From: Costus lasius
Lineage: Eukaryota > Streptophyta > Magnoliopsida > Zingiberales > Costaceae
Direction: 5' to 3'
NCBI GenBank assembly: GCA_027563935.2
Contig: CM050446.2
Span: forward strand, 122,528,499-122,592,498
DNA: 64,000 nt
Each line of letters begins with the position of its first letter. Positions within the stretch are counted from its first letter, which is position 1. Below, piece by piece: positions 1-12,600 of the stretch. Made by a program: the position numbers and the translations under genes. The notes beneath the pieces are model-generated. The model was not told where the DNA came from, made no database searches, and saw only the letters and a program-made list of their open reading frames with translations.

Positions 1-707
1 GCCGGAGGGGAAGTCTCCGTCTAAGACCACCACTTCCACTTTGACAGGGGATGCCACGACCTCGCCAGTGTGCGCATCGACGACGGCGATCTCGAGGGGC
101 CTGCCGTCAACGCACTCTATTCTGCTGCCGGTGAATATGGGAAGCGACAGTTGGTTCTTGAACACAAGCTTCAAGGTTAAAGTTTCTGTTGCTGCCGCTT
201 CAATTTGTAGTGAATTAGATCTGACACAGAGTAAACAAAAATGTTAATCCGCTAGAATCGATCCACCAAACACACATATCCTCATATTTTTTTTTCACCT
301 CTGGAATGAGCGCAGGCTGCGATTTACTGCAATTTCCACCTCCTCCTGTACCTGATTTTTGCATAAAAGAAAAGATGCTAAGCTGAGGGGGAAAAAAGGG
401 CAATTTTTTTGTTGGTCAATCTTATTCTCTATCTGTATATTTCAAAGGGCTTCGTTGTTCATACCACTTTGCGAAACAATGGTTCGAGGACAAAGAACAT
501 GTTGTGCAGAGACTTGGCCATCGTTGCCTCCCTGATCACCCTGCATCAAAAAGGAGAGCACGAGTAAATCGCCGAGCCTGCGAGAGTTTTGTCAAAGCTG
601 CAATCGACTAGCATCATTAGCACTACTAACGTGGAAAAAGACGGTAGGCGGCGCATTCGTTTGTCGACGTCTTGATCGGAGTCCTCGTGGAGCCTCTTGC
701 CTACCAT
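1..707 (-). CDS. Calmodulin-binding protein 60 (CBP60) family, 5' part
   Basis: Plant CBP60 proteins bind calmodulin and DNA in the nucleus and control defence genes such as those for salicylate synthesis. Four exons can be read on the minus strand: 707-631, 540-465, 351-299 and 220-1 (continuing off the window), all with GT-AG borders and matching phases. The start ATG at 707 opens MVGKRLHEDSD and is followed by the basic KRMRR patch. Exon 2 gives the family block around VIREATMAKSLHNMF and LEPLFRKV, exon 3 gives VQEEVEIAV, and exon 4 opens the conserved domain with LKLVFKNQLSLPIFTGSRIE and VVVLDGDF. This order matches CBP60 proteins in general. The paralogue (CBP60a-g or SARD1) cannot be decided from this part. 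The calmodulin-binding region and stop lie outside the window. Confidence 0.93.
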
Positions 708-796
708 TTTCTCGTGCTGATTTCTCAGAAAAAGGTTGGGGGTGGGAGGGTTGAGAACAACAGAGCGAGGCGTTGAGTAGCTGCAGCAGGGACTGT

Positions 797-806
797 TATA
801 TTTATG
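797..806 (-). promoter_or_regulatory. TATA-like box of the CBP60 gene
   Basis: On the minus strand the sequence CATAAATATA lies about 90 bases upstream of the CBP60 ATG. A start of transcription about 30 bases downstream would give a 5' UTR of roughly 60 bases. This is inferred from position and sequence only. Confidence 0.45.
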
Positions 807-2486
807 GAGAGGGGAGGGCGAAGAATTAATTAACAGACAAGAAGGTGCCGAGAAGCAGCTCGGAAGGTGAGGGAAAAGATGGGATGTACGGCGTGCATGC
901 AGCGTACTAGACTTCCATGTCGTCGCCTCCGATTCCCGGTTCCAACGGTCAACTAACTCCTCTGCTCAAAAATCCACACGGTTAAAGTCGTGTCACCATC
1001 CCATAACCACACCTCCTCACCCAAAAGGCCGGAGCCCGCATTATTACCCGTACTGTCAGCAGGCGGTGAGCGGGACCCATTGGCAGAACAAGGAAAGAGA
1101 GGTTCTCGCCTGAAACACGGTTGCTGCTTACGATGGCTTCCGCGTGAAGAAGTCGAGATGTGGAAGGCGGTGACTCCAGAGACGCGTTGCCACGTCGGCG
1201 ATGACTTTGACTCTCTGTTCATAGAAGCTTGACTTTTTTGGTGAGCTGTTGGCATTTACTGACATCCCAAGTGGTTGCATATGCACGTCCCTCATATAAT
1301 AACAATATAAAATTATCAAGATTAGCGCGTAGAGTTGTCAACTCCTTGTCTTTGTTTGTAGTCAATATATTTTTAGCAAATTGTCCCCTTGGATAAATAT
1401 ATCAAATGCAACACCACGCAAGCGGCAAACATTGAATTTCCACCAAGAAGGTGTACTTTATTAGAAAATTTGATTAAACAGCAAAGGGTTGTATAGATGC
1501 ATCTGTTGGAAAAGTATTAGTTGGGCGAAATAGAAATATAATGGGCCGATATGTTTGGAAACTTGAAGAAATGGGCCTAAGAACAATATATATGTTGCGT
1601 CCAAAGTGAGGAATGTGGTATGCATTGGATTCCGCATGGGGAAGGCGTTTGGAGTAGTGTCGATCATGTGAGTGGGAATAATTGTTACTAGGGCAGAGAG
1701 AAGTTGTGTTTGTTTGCATCATACGGACTTCACGGCACAGAATCTATCATTTGATGTTCTAAGGCTTCAAATAATTGGGCATCTAATTGGGTATTTCACT
1801 CAAGATCGGAATCGTGCTCTTTTTCAACACTCAATTATGCGTGCGAGACTTTTACGCCCCTTTTTTTTTAATCTACTTTTTGTTTGTTTGTGACAAGGGA
1901 GACGATTGGAGAGCTGTTAAAAATAGTCTCTTCCAGTACTATTATTAATTGCAGCAGACACATTATTGTTCATCTGACCGCCACAATGGGCCACGTTATA
2001 AATGCCCCCAACTGCTCTCTTCCACTCATTATACCGGTTCTCCGTGCATACCGGTTTCTTGTTCCTTCCATTGCATGTGCCACGGTGCCACCATTTAATT
2101 ACCGTTGCAGGCCAGATCCCTTCTGTCTCGGAGCACAAATTCTATGCACACAGCCGCATAGATGAAATTATATATACACAACGGTTAATTAAATTTTGTG
2201 ACTTAAATAAAACATGAACAGGTCGCAACCACTATTTATGCAACGGTCGCATACATCACTGACGTGTTCTAAGCATGTTTGTTTGCTCGCGAAATCTCGT
2301 GAGGGAGACTACTCCCAACTACGAGACAAGGCCGCAGAATAGTAAATAAAATGCCCACGGAATCCAAAGCTTTGTTCCGGAACAACTGTTAATTGGATTC
2401 CCTAGATTTCGATTAAGATTTTATTAGGAACAAGATCCGTCAAGTCCGAAAATTAGGGGAAAATTAATGCTTAATTATGTTACCTA
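807..2486. other. Intergenic: CBP60 upstream region and LRR-RLK 3' flank
   Basis: No gene was recognised. The first half is the distal CBP60 promoter, including a GC-richer patch at about 1000-1250 whose short ORFs on both strands show no family motif. The second half is AT-rich and ends in the probable 3' UTR of the minus-strand receptor kinase. No element ends or tandem arrays were seen. Confidence 0.5.
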
Positions 2487-4626
2487 TCAGCAATTGGCGT
2501 CGGATACAGATGGTGAATCCGAAACCGATTCCAAGGATTCGTGTGACGGCGAGCGATCGCCCCCGCCGACGGGACGGATGTCCTCGAGCATCTTCACCAC
2601 AGTGCCCATCTTTGGCCGCTGCTCCGGCGCCGCAACGGTGCAGCTCATTGCGATCTGCAGGACCGCCACCATCTCCTCCTCGATGCCCTTGTACCGCATC
2701 AGCTCCAGGTCGAACACCTCTGCGGTCCACTCCTCCCGCACCACCGACTGCACCCACCGCGGCAGATCGGCAGCCGCCTCGCCGCCAAAAGAGACCTCCG
2801 CTGCCGGCTTCCCCGTCAGCAGCTCCAGCAGAACCACCCCGAAGGAGTACACGTCGGCTCGCTGCGACGCCCACGGTCGCCGTCCGTCGCCCGGTAACTC
2901 GGGCGCCCGGTAGCCGCCGGATCGCCCGGCTGCGGGCCCAAGGAGGGCCAGCCCGGTATCGGCGAGACGTGCCTTGCCATCCTTGTCGAGGAGGATGTTG
3001 GTGGACTTGACGTTTCCGTGCGCCAGCTTGGGCGAGTGGCTCATCTGGTGGATGAACGCTAAACCCCTCGCCGCGGCCACCGCAATTCGCATCCGCGCCG
3101 CCCAATCCAGCGGCGTCCTCCCGGGGCCCCGATTCCCTTGAAAAATCAAAATTTTAACTCATAACCTGCGAAAATTGAATCAATTTGGCGATTGCGCAAG
3201 CGATCGATGTTAACAGACCATGTACAAGGAAGAAGAGGCTGCTATTGGGCATGAAATCGTAGACGAGCAGCTTCTCCTCGCGAGCGTAGTAATAGGCCTT
3301 AAGGGGCACCAGACTTGGATGACGCAACCGCCCCAGGATCTCCAATTGGCTCTCGAACTCGCGTTTGCCCCCGACGTGGACTTCCCGGAGGCGCTTTACG
3401 GCGACGACGGTGCCATCCTCAAGCACCGCCCTGTAGGCTGTCCCGTGGCCGCCCTTTCCCAGCATCTCCGCCGACGCCCGCAAGAGGTCCTCGAGCTGGA
3501 ACCGCTTAGTTCCTTCGAAGAACACCATCTTTCCCCTCTCGAATCCGCTACTGGCAGTGGCGCCGGCGGAGCTACTGTGAGCGGCGTAGGGGCTCGAGGA
3601 GTAGACTATCTTTTCCCCCTCGTGGAGACGGGACGGCGTCTTCCCGGCAAACTTGCGCCAGAAGTAGCAGAAGAGTAGGCCGGAGACGAGGACGAGCACG
3701 GCGAAGTCGCCCACGACAATGGCCACCACCGCCACTCGGTTCATTCCCCCGCGGCCGACGACAGAGGCGTCACCGCCGCCTGGAGGGACGATCGCGGGCT
3801 TGGTGGAGGGAGATGATGCCACGACCACTGCGGCGGCAGGGGGGACGGGAGCCACGGTGCCTGCGGTGGGGCGGTTGGGGTCACTGGCAACGACGTGGCA
3901 AGGGGGGAGAGGGCCGCCACAGAGGGCTGCGTTCCCCGCAAATGCGGCGGCTGGGAAGGCTGCGAGCGAGGGAAGCACAGTGCCGGAGAGGAGGTTGTTG
4001 GACAGGTTGAGGTCCTGGAGCTTGGGGAGGATGAGGTTGGGAATGGGACCGGAGAGCCCGTTCGAGTCGAGCCGGAGGGTGAGCAGGCGGGATAGCCGGC
4101 TCAGCGAGGGCGGTACAGGGCCGGTAAGGTTGTTGGAGCCAAAGTCGAGGCGGTAGAGGCGGACGAGGGCAGCGACCGACGACGGGATCGGGCCGGAGAG
4201 GTGGTTGTGGGAGAGGAAGAGGAGCTTGAGGGCGGAGAGACGGGAGAGGTCAGGGATGGGGCCGGACAGGAGGTTCGACTTGAGGCTGAGGACGCGGAGC
4301 TGGTCGAGCCTGGTGACGACGGGGAGGGCGGCCGGACCGGCGAGGGACAGGCCCTCGAGAACTAGACGAGTGACGCGGCCGCCGGCGCAGGTGACGCCGT
4401 GCCACGACGCGCACGGCGAGGGGTCGGAGCGGTTCCAGCTCACCAGCCACCCCGCCCAGTCGCAGGCGGTCTTGAAGTCCAGCAGAGCGTCCATGTCGGC
4501 TTGCAAAGTGTCCGGAGAAGAAGAAGACATCACCAGATAAGGCATTTCCCGGATGGCAAGAAGCAGCAGCAGTAGCAGAAGAGCTCGAGGCAAGTGCGGG
4601 GAGGGAAGCAGCTTCTTCTCCATCAT
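2487..4626 (-). CDS. LRR receptor-like kinase, LRR-III type, probable pseudokinase
   Basis: This is a plasma-membrane receptor kinase-like protein with two exons: 4626-3219 and 3136-2487. The 82-base GT-AG intron splits a Gly codon, and the total is 685 aa. A Leu-rich signal peptide (about 1-33) is followed by an LRRNT cap with a CxxWHGVTC motif ending at Cys80, about five LRRs (95-235), a Pro/Val-rich linker, one membrane span (about 297-323) and a kinase domain (about 386-655). The Gly-rich loop is LGKGGHGTAY (389-398) and the ATP lysine is Lys411. The catalytic HRD is HGN (509-511), as in many LRR-III kinases, and DFG is replaced by DTG (529-531), so phosphotransfer is doubtful. RAPE is intact. 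The intron position within HGNRGPGRTPLDW is typical of this subfamily, which includes RKL1/RLK902/At1g68400-like proteins. The first exon is strikingly GC-rich. Ligand and exact orthologue are unknown. Confidence 0.93.
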
Positions 4627-6629
4627 CGCATCAACCTCGATGGAAGAAAGGAGCGAAACAGTGGTTGTGTTACTGAGGCTAGTAGGATTTTTATCCTCGC
4701 GTTTCTGTCTGGTACTCGTTGTTTTTTGTCGGCGATGTCGTTAATCATTCCTTCAAGAGTAGATTTTGCACACCGCAGAAGACGCAGTTGGGGACAACTA
4801 GATTACTGAAAAAACGAGATAACTTTTTGTCGCTTGCAATTTACCACATATTAGTATCATACAATCAACAATTTATTCAATCTGACAAGCTTCGGAAACT
4901 AACTGGACCAAAAGAGAACCAAAACCCTCTCCAAAAATGCGATTGCTCCAAGCCTAATGAATGAGCGGAGTTCCCGGTTGACTCATACCAGTCGTTGCAA
5001 ATATGACATTGAACTTTGCTGTCAAAACAAGCAAAAATTTGGACGGGTTTCTCTTAACATGCTTGCATTACGGCATTTTTCAGTCAAAAGGGAAAAAAAA
5101 CATTTTATATACAGATTTCCGTTGGCAAACTCAGGAAGCAGGTTCACCAACCACGCAATGTTTTTCTCTGCACTACATGAACAAGAATGTGACGGGCACA
5201 AAATTAATACATATGCCCAATTACGGCTACACTAAAAGGAATTTGAACTGACAATGATTGGCCATGCCAAATCTGTCTTGCATGCTAAGCGTTGGTGGGT
5301 GAAGCCTACAATAGAGAAGTAATTTGTACTTGTTCTTTTAATTCACTCAATTGAACTCGAAATGAGAATAAAAGAGCATAGGTAGTGCTCCTCATCTCCA
5401 CTACCTGAAAATCTACAAAAACGAATTAACTCAGTAAAAGAAAATATTGAATCTTTTGCACTAAAGCAAGCTCAGAAATTTTACAGCATGGCGCAGTTTA
5501 TTCCTGATTATCTTTAATCAGTAATTTAATATATTCATCATGTTTGCCCTTAAATTATCTGCCTGATTTATTTCACAGGTAGACCAAGAAGGGAGAATAC
5601 CCATGACAACACTTATGGCATTTTTACCATCATCAACGTGAAAATATCCACAGACAAGTTCTACAGAATCGGCAGCCATTATGTAATACTTAAGAACTAA
5701 CTAAAACCTAGAAACCTATTTTAGCAGCATTCAGCTTTCAATGCACCTGACAAGACCACTACTTTGTTTAACTAAGTGCATATATCTATATTGAATCATA
5801 ATCAAATAAAATCTTGGACACTTAAGTACAGCATGCACTTCACTGTCGTAGATTTGATTGTACTAGTGAAGGACGACCAAGCTGCACGTGAGGCTACCAT
5901 CACTTTAAAGAGCAAAGAAGAGACCAATGACATCCAGCTACTAGCGAGAGAGAATTTCAACCGGAATCACTATACAGTGTTTCATGCTTGAAAGGTGAGA
6001 CATGGCATAATGCTGCTCCGAGGCAAACATTATCAATTCTTGCGTTGCTTCGGTGTTCCTTCAACTAGTGACCAACCTCTACATTAAATATGCTATGAAC
6101 ATATAGTGACAAACATGATTTGATTGTTCTCTGTATACAAATGGCACATCCAAGAATTATGAATGAGTTTATTATAGATCACTATATTTTGACCTGATAA
6201 ATTTATGATGAACTGTATGTATTTGGTTAAGATAAAGAAAGTAGAATAACAAAAAGACTCCCCATGCATAGAAAACCATTTTATATCTGTAAAGAGTTCT
6301 CACAACTCATGAGATATCCAATTAAAACTGTTTCTCGCTATAAACAAACCAAAAATATCATTTTGTGTATAGTAGATCTCTAATCACTTGTGTGTAGATA
6401 TCATTTCCCATTTCCATTGATTGGTACCTAATCCACGAATCATTACAACCTAAACCTAGTTTGGCTGGGCTGAGATTATTGGGTTAGACTTCTAAATTCT
6501 AATCTATATGTACGCTGAATAATGATCGAAGAATAGCTAAATTATGGTAAATGAAGATACCTGTACATTGGTGCTACAAAGCAGTTAGGGGCTGTTTCAG
6601 GAATGGCAGGTCCACGTAGTATTCATAAA
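4627..6629. other. Intergenic: LRR-RLK promoter and EAF1 3' flank
   Basis: About 2 kb of AT-rich sequence between the LRR-RLK start and the EAF1 stop. A minus-strand GATAAAAATC at about 4686-4695 could be the LRR-RLK TATA element. The part next to 6629 should hold the EAF1 3' UTR, but no poly(A) signal stands out. No coding signal or repeat was recognised. Confidence 0.45.
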
Positions 6630-9600
6630 TCACCCTGCTCCCAAGTCTGACTGACGAGAATGTAGCGGTTCCTTCTGATGCTGAGGTTGTTGTTTTTGTT
6701 GTTGTGGTGGTGGTGATGGTGGTTGTTTTTGCTGTTGTTGTTGTTGTTGCTGCTGCTGCTGCCGTTGTCCCCCAATGTTATGTCCATGCAATGTCACGCC
6801 ACCTGGTAATTGATGCGGTAATAAACCCTGGCCGGAAGAAGGCAGTAAAGGTTCACTCCCCAGTACGCTCTCTTGTGCAGAGCTCACATGAGCTGTTGGA
6901 GTTGGTGCATTCGTATCAAATGATGCTTCTGGATTCCATAGGGTTGCAGACGAACCCAAAGTAGCAGAAGGGCCTGAGTCATTACATGGAGCAACCGATG
7001 CACTGGTAGCACCCTTAGGATATGGGCTCTGATCAGTTGATGATTGCAACTTACCATCAGAGTTCATGTGACGATTATGCTGAAGCACTATTCGTTGAGT
7101 ACCCTGCTGAGATTGATTGAAATAACGCGGCTGTGGTTGTTGATGTTGTTTAGGCAAAGCAACAGAAGGGGCTTGCTGAGTTAACATGTTTGGTGAACTT
7201 TGAGCTGAACCCTGATTGCAGGAATCAGACACTGGGGACATTTGCTTTGTCGATTGTGGCAGTGAATGAGGGTAGATATTTGTCTGATTTCCAGGTTGAT
7301 GCAAAGTTGAATTCAGACCTGAGTTACCAGGATAAAAGCCTTGGCTCTGTTGCACCATGTGTTTATCAGAAACTTGAATCTTAGAAGCTGTTGAAAAGCC
7401 ACTTACTTGAGAAGCATCTGCTGATAAGTTATGATGAATCAACATGCCTCCTCTGCCTGGTCCTTTCATAAGTTTGGCCTGCTGTTGTGGCTGTTGCCTC
7501 TGTTGTTGTTGCCTTGATTGATTAATTTGAACTTGTGGCCGTTGCTTTGGCTTTGTTATCTGACTCGACATTCCTGGCGGCAGGTTCCTTGCAGCATTTG
7601 GCTGCTTATGTTGACCTTGTACTGAAGAAACTGGAGTCACAGAAGAACATGACTGTGATTGAGGTTGGATTTGTGAATTACTTTGAGCAGATGATACAGT
7701 ATTTGAACCGGAGATATGATGTTGGGGTTGAGGCATCATCCTCTGGTGAAGTTGCCTTTCTTTGGCAGCTCGCATGGCATATGCCTGCTGCTGAGTGCCT
7801 GAAAGGTTTGCGCCTTGGATTTGGTGATGGTGAGGGTTTCCAAGCATATGTGAGGGCTGCAACATCTGATGTGACTGTTGGTGTTGTTGAACTTGAAATG
7901 TCTGAATGGCTGTCGGAATCGTTGCATTAGAGAAGGCGGCACTAATACCATTGAAAGGAGGGGCAGACTGTCCATTCGGCTGTGATGCTTGCATTTGTAA
8001 CTCTTGCATCATCATCTGCCTATGTTCTTCCGGATTTTGACCAGGCTACAAAAACGAGACTTGGTAATTAAACTGCTTGCCGCCAAGTCACATAATTATA
8101 TCAATTATGCTACGGTATTCCCAAAATCTCATCTTTTGACTACCTTGTTAGGAACCCAATTTGCATGCTGTTAAATTTAACTAGGCTACTAGATTATAAT
8201 TGTAAGTTTCTGTGTAATTATTGTACCTCTATTCTAAGAATTTTCTGGTTTCTATAATTGAGAAAAAATTTGCCAGTTTAGAATTGGTTACATATCAATC
8301 GAATTGATCCAAGCCAAAAACTTTAATGTGTTTAATCAACAATGATATTTTGTTTTGAAGCTTAATTTGAGCTAACATAACATCCAAGTTACCACTTAGA
8401 ACAAAATCTTAATTAAACTAGTTTCAATACATGGCAGATTTTTTAAAAATTTCCTCGTAATAAGTCTATCTCTATTCTAAGAATTTGACCTACAAATTTA
8501 GTGATCTTCAAACAAAACGCATTTCCTTTAATGCTATAGCTATGCTACATGTTTGCATCTCCTCATATGTTGTTTCATGTACTCAGATAGTTTATCTTTG
8601 TTGAAATACAAGCTTCCAGAGTATAATATCAACCAAGATTTTAAATACGAGTTCATACTAGTCAGGTCTATACCAACATATGGTTCAGATCATATAATTT
8701 ATAAATATAATATATATTGATACAGACCAGCACATAATCAGACTCGTACAAATTGTGTTGTATCACTCAAATGAATCGGATTTTTAAACTATATTATCAA
8801 CCGAGTGATCAATTATGTTTTAGTTTGTTGTCATTTTATAAAGAACATAATTTTATGAAACAACGAGTCTAAGTGGTTTTCAATTTTAGCTGAATTAGGC
8901 CATCAGTTAAGTTGTTAACTACTAGTCAGAGCAATTTCTCATTCAGTATTGGATGGGAGATGAACATTAAAACTTGACTAGGAAATATAGACATAAGGAC
9001 ATTTAGGGCATTCCTCCTATAAACTGATCCTTCGACATACTAATATATGCCACATCATCCAATAACTCTTTGAAACAAATGATATCAGATGGTATTAAAA
9101 TGTCTCGAACTTAATGTGACACCACTGTCAATACAAATGCAAATTATTGTACCTGTATGGCAATCAGATAGATCTAGACAAAGAAAGTAGGCACTTATCA
9201 AATGTTTAATAATTTACACTAAAATTTGTTTATCCATCAAAGAGACAAAATTATACAAGTAAATCTGAGAGAAATATGGATGTTTGAGTAATCTGCATAA
9301 TTCTATCATAATTCCAACTTCAGAAAATAATAAAGAAAAAAGATAATAAAAGTAAAACTTGTAGCTACAATCAAATGTTTGATTTCAACAAAAGCTCCTC
9401 TCAGTTTTACATAATAGGCCTACAAAATTTGAAAATTTGTTGCTATTATTTTCATAGTATTTTCTGAGAGACAATAAGTCTCTTTTCAAAAGGTGTGGTC
9501 ATGTAAGAAATATGAATGTGAACTTATATAACATAAATCGAATTGAACTTAGAGTTCACTAACAAAGATTATAGTACCTCAACATTGCAGTTATACAGGA

Positions 9601-12600
9601 AATATATCTCCGCCAGTAATCTCTTAATGCAAAAACATAAATAGAACTTAAACATTTATGAGACAATTTGATGTATAGCGCATTATTGCAACACTCACCC
9701 GCAGCACTTGCAAAGGATCCCTTGGCCGCATGATTGAGTTTCCTTGACTAGATACAGCGTTTGGATGAACATTGACCGTATTTTGCATTCCATGTCCACT
9801 TGACATCATATTTCCACTAGAGACCATGTTCAGCATACTTGGAGAACCTATTCCTTGAAATGCTGGTCTCGACATAGGCATTCCTCGGTTCCCCCCAGGC
9901 ATCATCCCCATTCCACTAGCAACTGGCAACATTCGAACACCGCGATCAACTCCCAATGGTAAAGCCCCCGGTAATGTTGTATTTGATTGTTGAAGTGTCC
10001 TTCCGGAAAGTATTTGGTTATATTGCTGCAATCTTTGTGGATCATCAACAGGTACTGCAGATGGTCTTGGGACAGTGTACCTCTGGGAATCCCTTTAACA
10101 ATACATTTGAATCTCATAAGCAACAGAAATACAGTTACAGAAACACATGAGATTGGAAAATGTAAAATACTCCATTGTTAGCAGAAAACAAATTCTATTT
10201 CTAAATACCTCGGAGATGGATTTGATGAAGTAGAGGCTGATGGTAAGGTGCTACTTAGGACCATGCCAGTAGGTCCTTGTAGCATCGTACTACTTGATGG
10301 GGGTAGGATAGGACTAGGAGGCATAGAACCTTGATGGCTTGGAACCGCTAAGCCACCTGCATGAGGACCCTGATATGCAAGAGAAAAGGCTTCTGGGCTT
10401 GAAGAGATTGATTCACAAAAATCAAGTGGCCTGTGAAACAACAAAGGATGTGTGAAGTGATTATGCCGTCAAATATTCAGTAAAAATAAGTATAATAACT
10501 GCGTGAAACTGACAAGCATAAAGCAAATCAAGAAATCAATAACTTACGTTAATATTCCTCGGTTCAAGCTGTTGGGGCATACTTGCAAAAGAGCAACTGC
10601 ATGAGAATTATGAGCTGCAGTAATTTGTTTCGAATCCTGATTGTCAATCTTCACAAACAGGAGTAGACGTGAGTGAGGAAAATTTGAAGAATAGTTCTGT
10701 GAAGGAAATAATTTGCATAGGAGAAAAGGAATACAACATAATATACAATAAGGAACAAAGACCACAGCTTAGGAATTCAACTAAAGGTTTAAACTACAAG
10801 TAACTGCGCCCCCACCATATGATGTTTCATGATACAAGTTGCAATAACTTAAAAAGAATGAAGGCACATCTAGTCATTTAGCAAGTAGCAAAGTTTAAAC
10901 GATGCAGAAACATCTAAGCTATTATGACAGTAGCAGGAAGTACTATAAGATTAATCAGGATAAAGACCTGGCGAATGCAAGAAGAAAGCTTCTGTCCAAG
11001 CAAAATTATCTTCTCGAAGTGTGTCTTCAGAATATCCTCTTCCATTGGTCCCTGAAGACGCTGAAACAATTGCCTCGCACTTCCCTGGTGTGTATTGTAA
11101 AAGATGAGCAATATTATAAATGTACGATGCTAACATACCAGCACATATGCAGCTATTTATGCTTTTAGCAACAAGCTGAATAGAGAGAAATAGTGCATGT
11201 CTCAAAAGTAATAGCATTCAGAAGCCTTGCCTTTGGAATGCCAGGTAGAGAGGATGGGTAAGGTTGGGATGACCCAGAATCTTCTGCAGAGTCAGCTCCA
11301 TCACCAGCACTTTTGTCCATCAAAAATTTGTGCCTCTCTTTGCATTCTTTGGGTTTGCGGAAGATACACTGACATATAGAATATAAATACGATAAATCCT
11401 TTAAAAATGTGGCAATATAGGATATTCCAACAAAAATATTTTTCAATGTATTGAAAAATAACCAAATCAATCAAATAGAAAATGCCGGTATTTATCTAGA
11501 GCAACCATTTCTGAAGGGACCAAGTACACAAACAACAAAAGATGTATACATGTGTTCCTTGAGTTAGTACAAGTTTATGGATGGAAAGAACCAGAAACTA
11601 GATTCTCTCCTAACGATTATTGGTGGAAGAGGTGGATGGAAGGAAACCAAGCATTCCTGTTTCATAGATTATATTCCATTCAGAAGTAGGCAGAAACTGA
11701 CGGGTAATGCATGAATTGATAATATCATAATGATTTTGCTCTTTTGTCCCAACCCAAAGAAAATAATTCCCCTCTATATCTAATACATCTACCCTAGCTG
11801 ATGCCTATTCTCGTGTTGCAGCTCCTCCAAATTACTCTCCTCTCATGGACGCTGGCTTGTAATCCAATTAGCCCCCTTGCATTTATCATTACCACAGCAA
11901 TCACCACCCCCACTCTCTCCACCTTTCCCAGTGAGTGTTCTTTTCCATTCATTCCTTAGCATTCAGATACTACACCAAGAGAAATGTTTTTCTTTAATAA
12001 AAAAAAGGCAAGCGATAGTGGTGAAGGTAAGGTTTTAAAAACTCATCTGGGTGACTAGTATTAGTAAACGGACTAAGTCTATAACACTTTGTATACATGT
12101 ATACAAATGTATATTGTGTACACGAACATGTATATAAATGTATATTGTGTACACGAACATGTATACAAATGTATATTGTGTACACGAACGCACACATCAA
12201 GGATCTAAAAACCAGCCCAGTCTGGTTTGTACCGGTCCGACAAGGGACCAGTACTTGGATACAAGCGGAACCAATCAGGAGCAATGGAAGAGGAAGGAGA
12301 AGAAGAGAAAAAAAACCTAAAGTACAGCAGTAAACTCGGCCGTGAGCGAAAGGGGCAGTACCACAACAATGTTAGAGAAAGTGCATTAGGAAAGAATAAG
12401 TTGCACATAAGCTAATGTGCAAATATACATTGAGACACCGGAAGCTATGCAACTCAAGCAAAATGATGGCAGGGCATCAATAGCTTTTTTGGGTTCCATA
12501 GAAGAACCAACTATCCGAGCACTATTAATAATGATGCAAGGCCTTCCTTTGCAAACAAGCAACTTCAAATCAATCATGCTTTAAAAAATATGTTTATTTT

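Noticed and set aside
953..1255. Short ORFs on both strands upstream of CBP60
   Set aside because: No motif, no splice structure; likely chance in GC-richer promoter DNA.
3220..4540. Several plus-strand ORFs opposite the receptor kinase
   Set aside because: They are shadows of the GC-rich LRR-RLK exon; the minus frame carries all conserved motifs.
12095..12187. CRISPR-like repeat array
   Set aside because: Units are directly adjacent with no spacers; this is a plant intronic tandem repeat.
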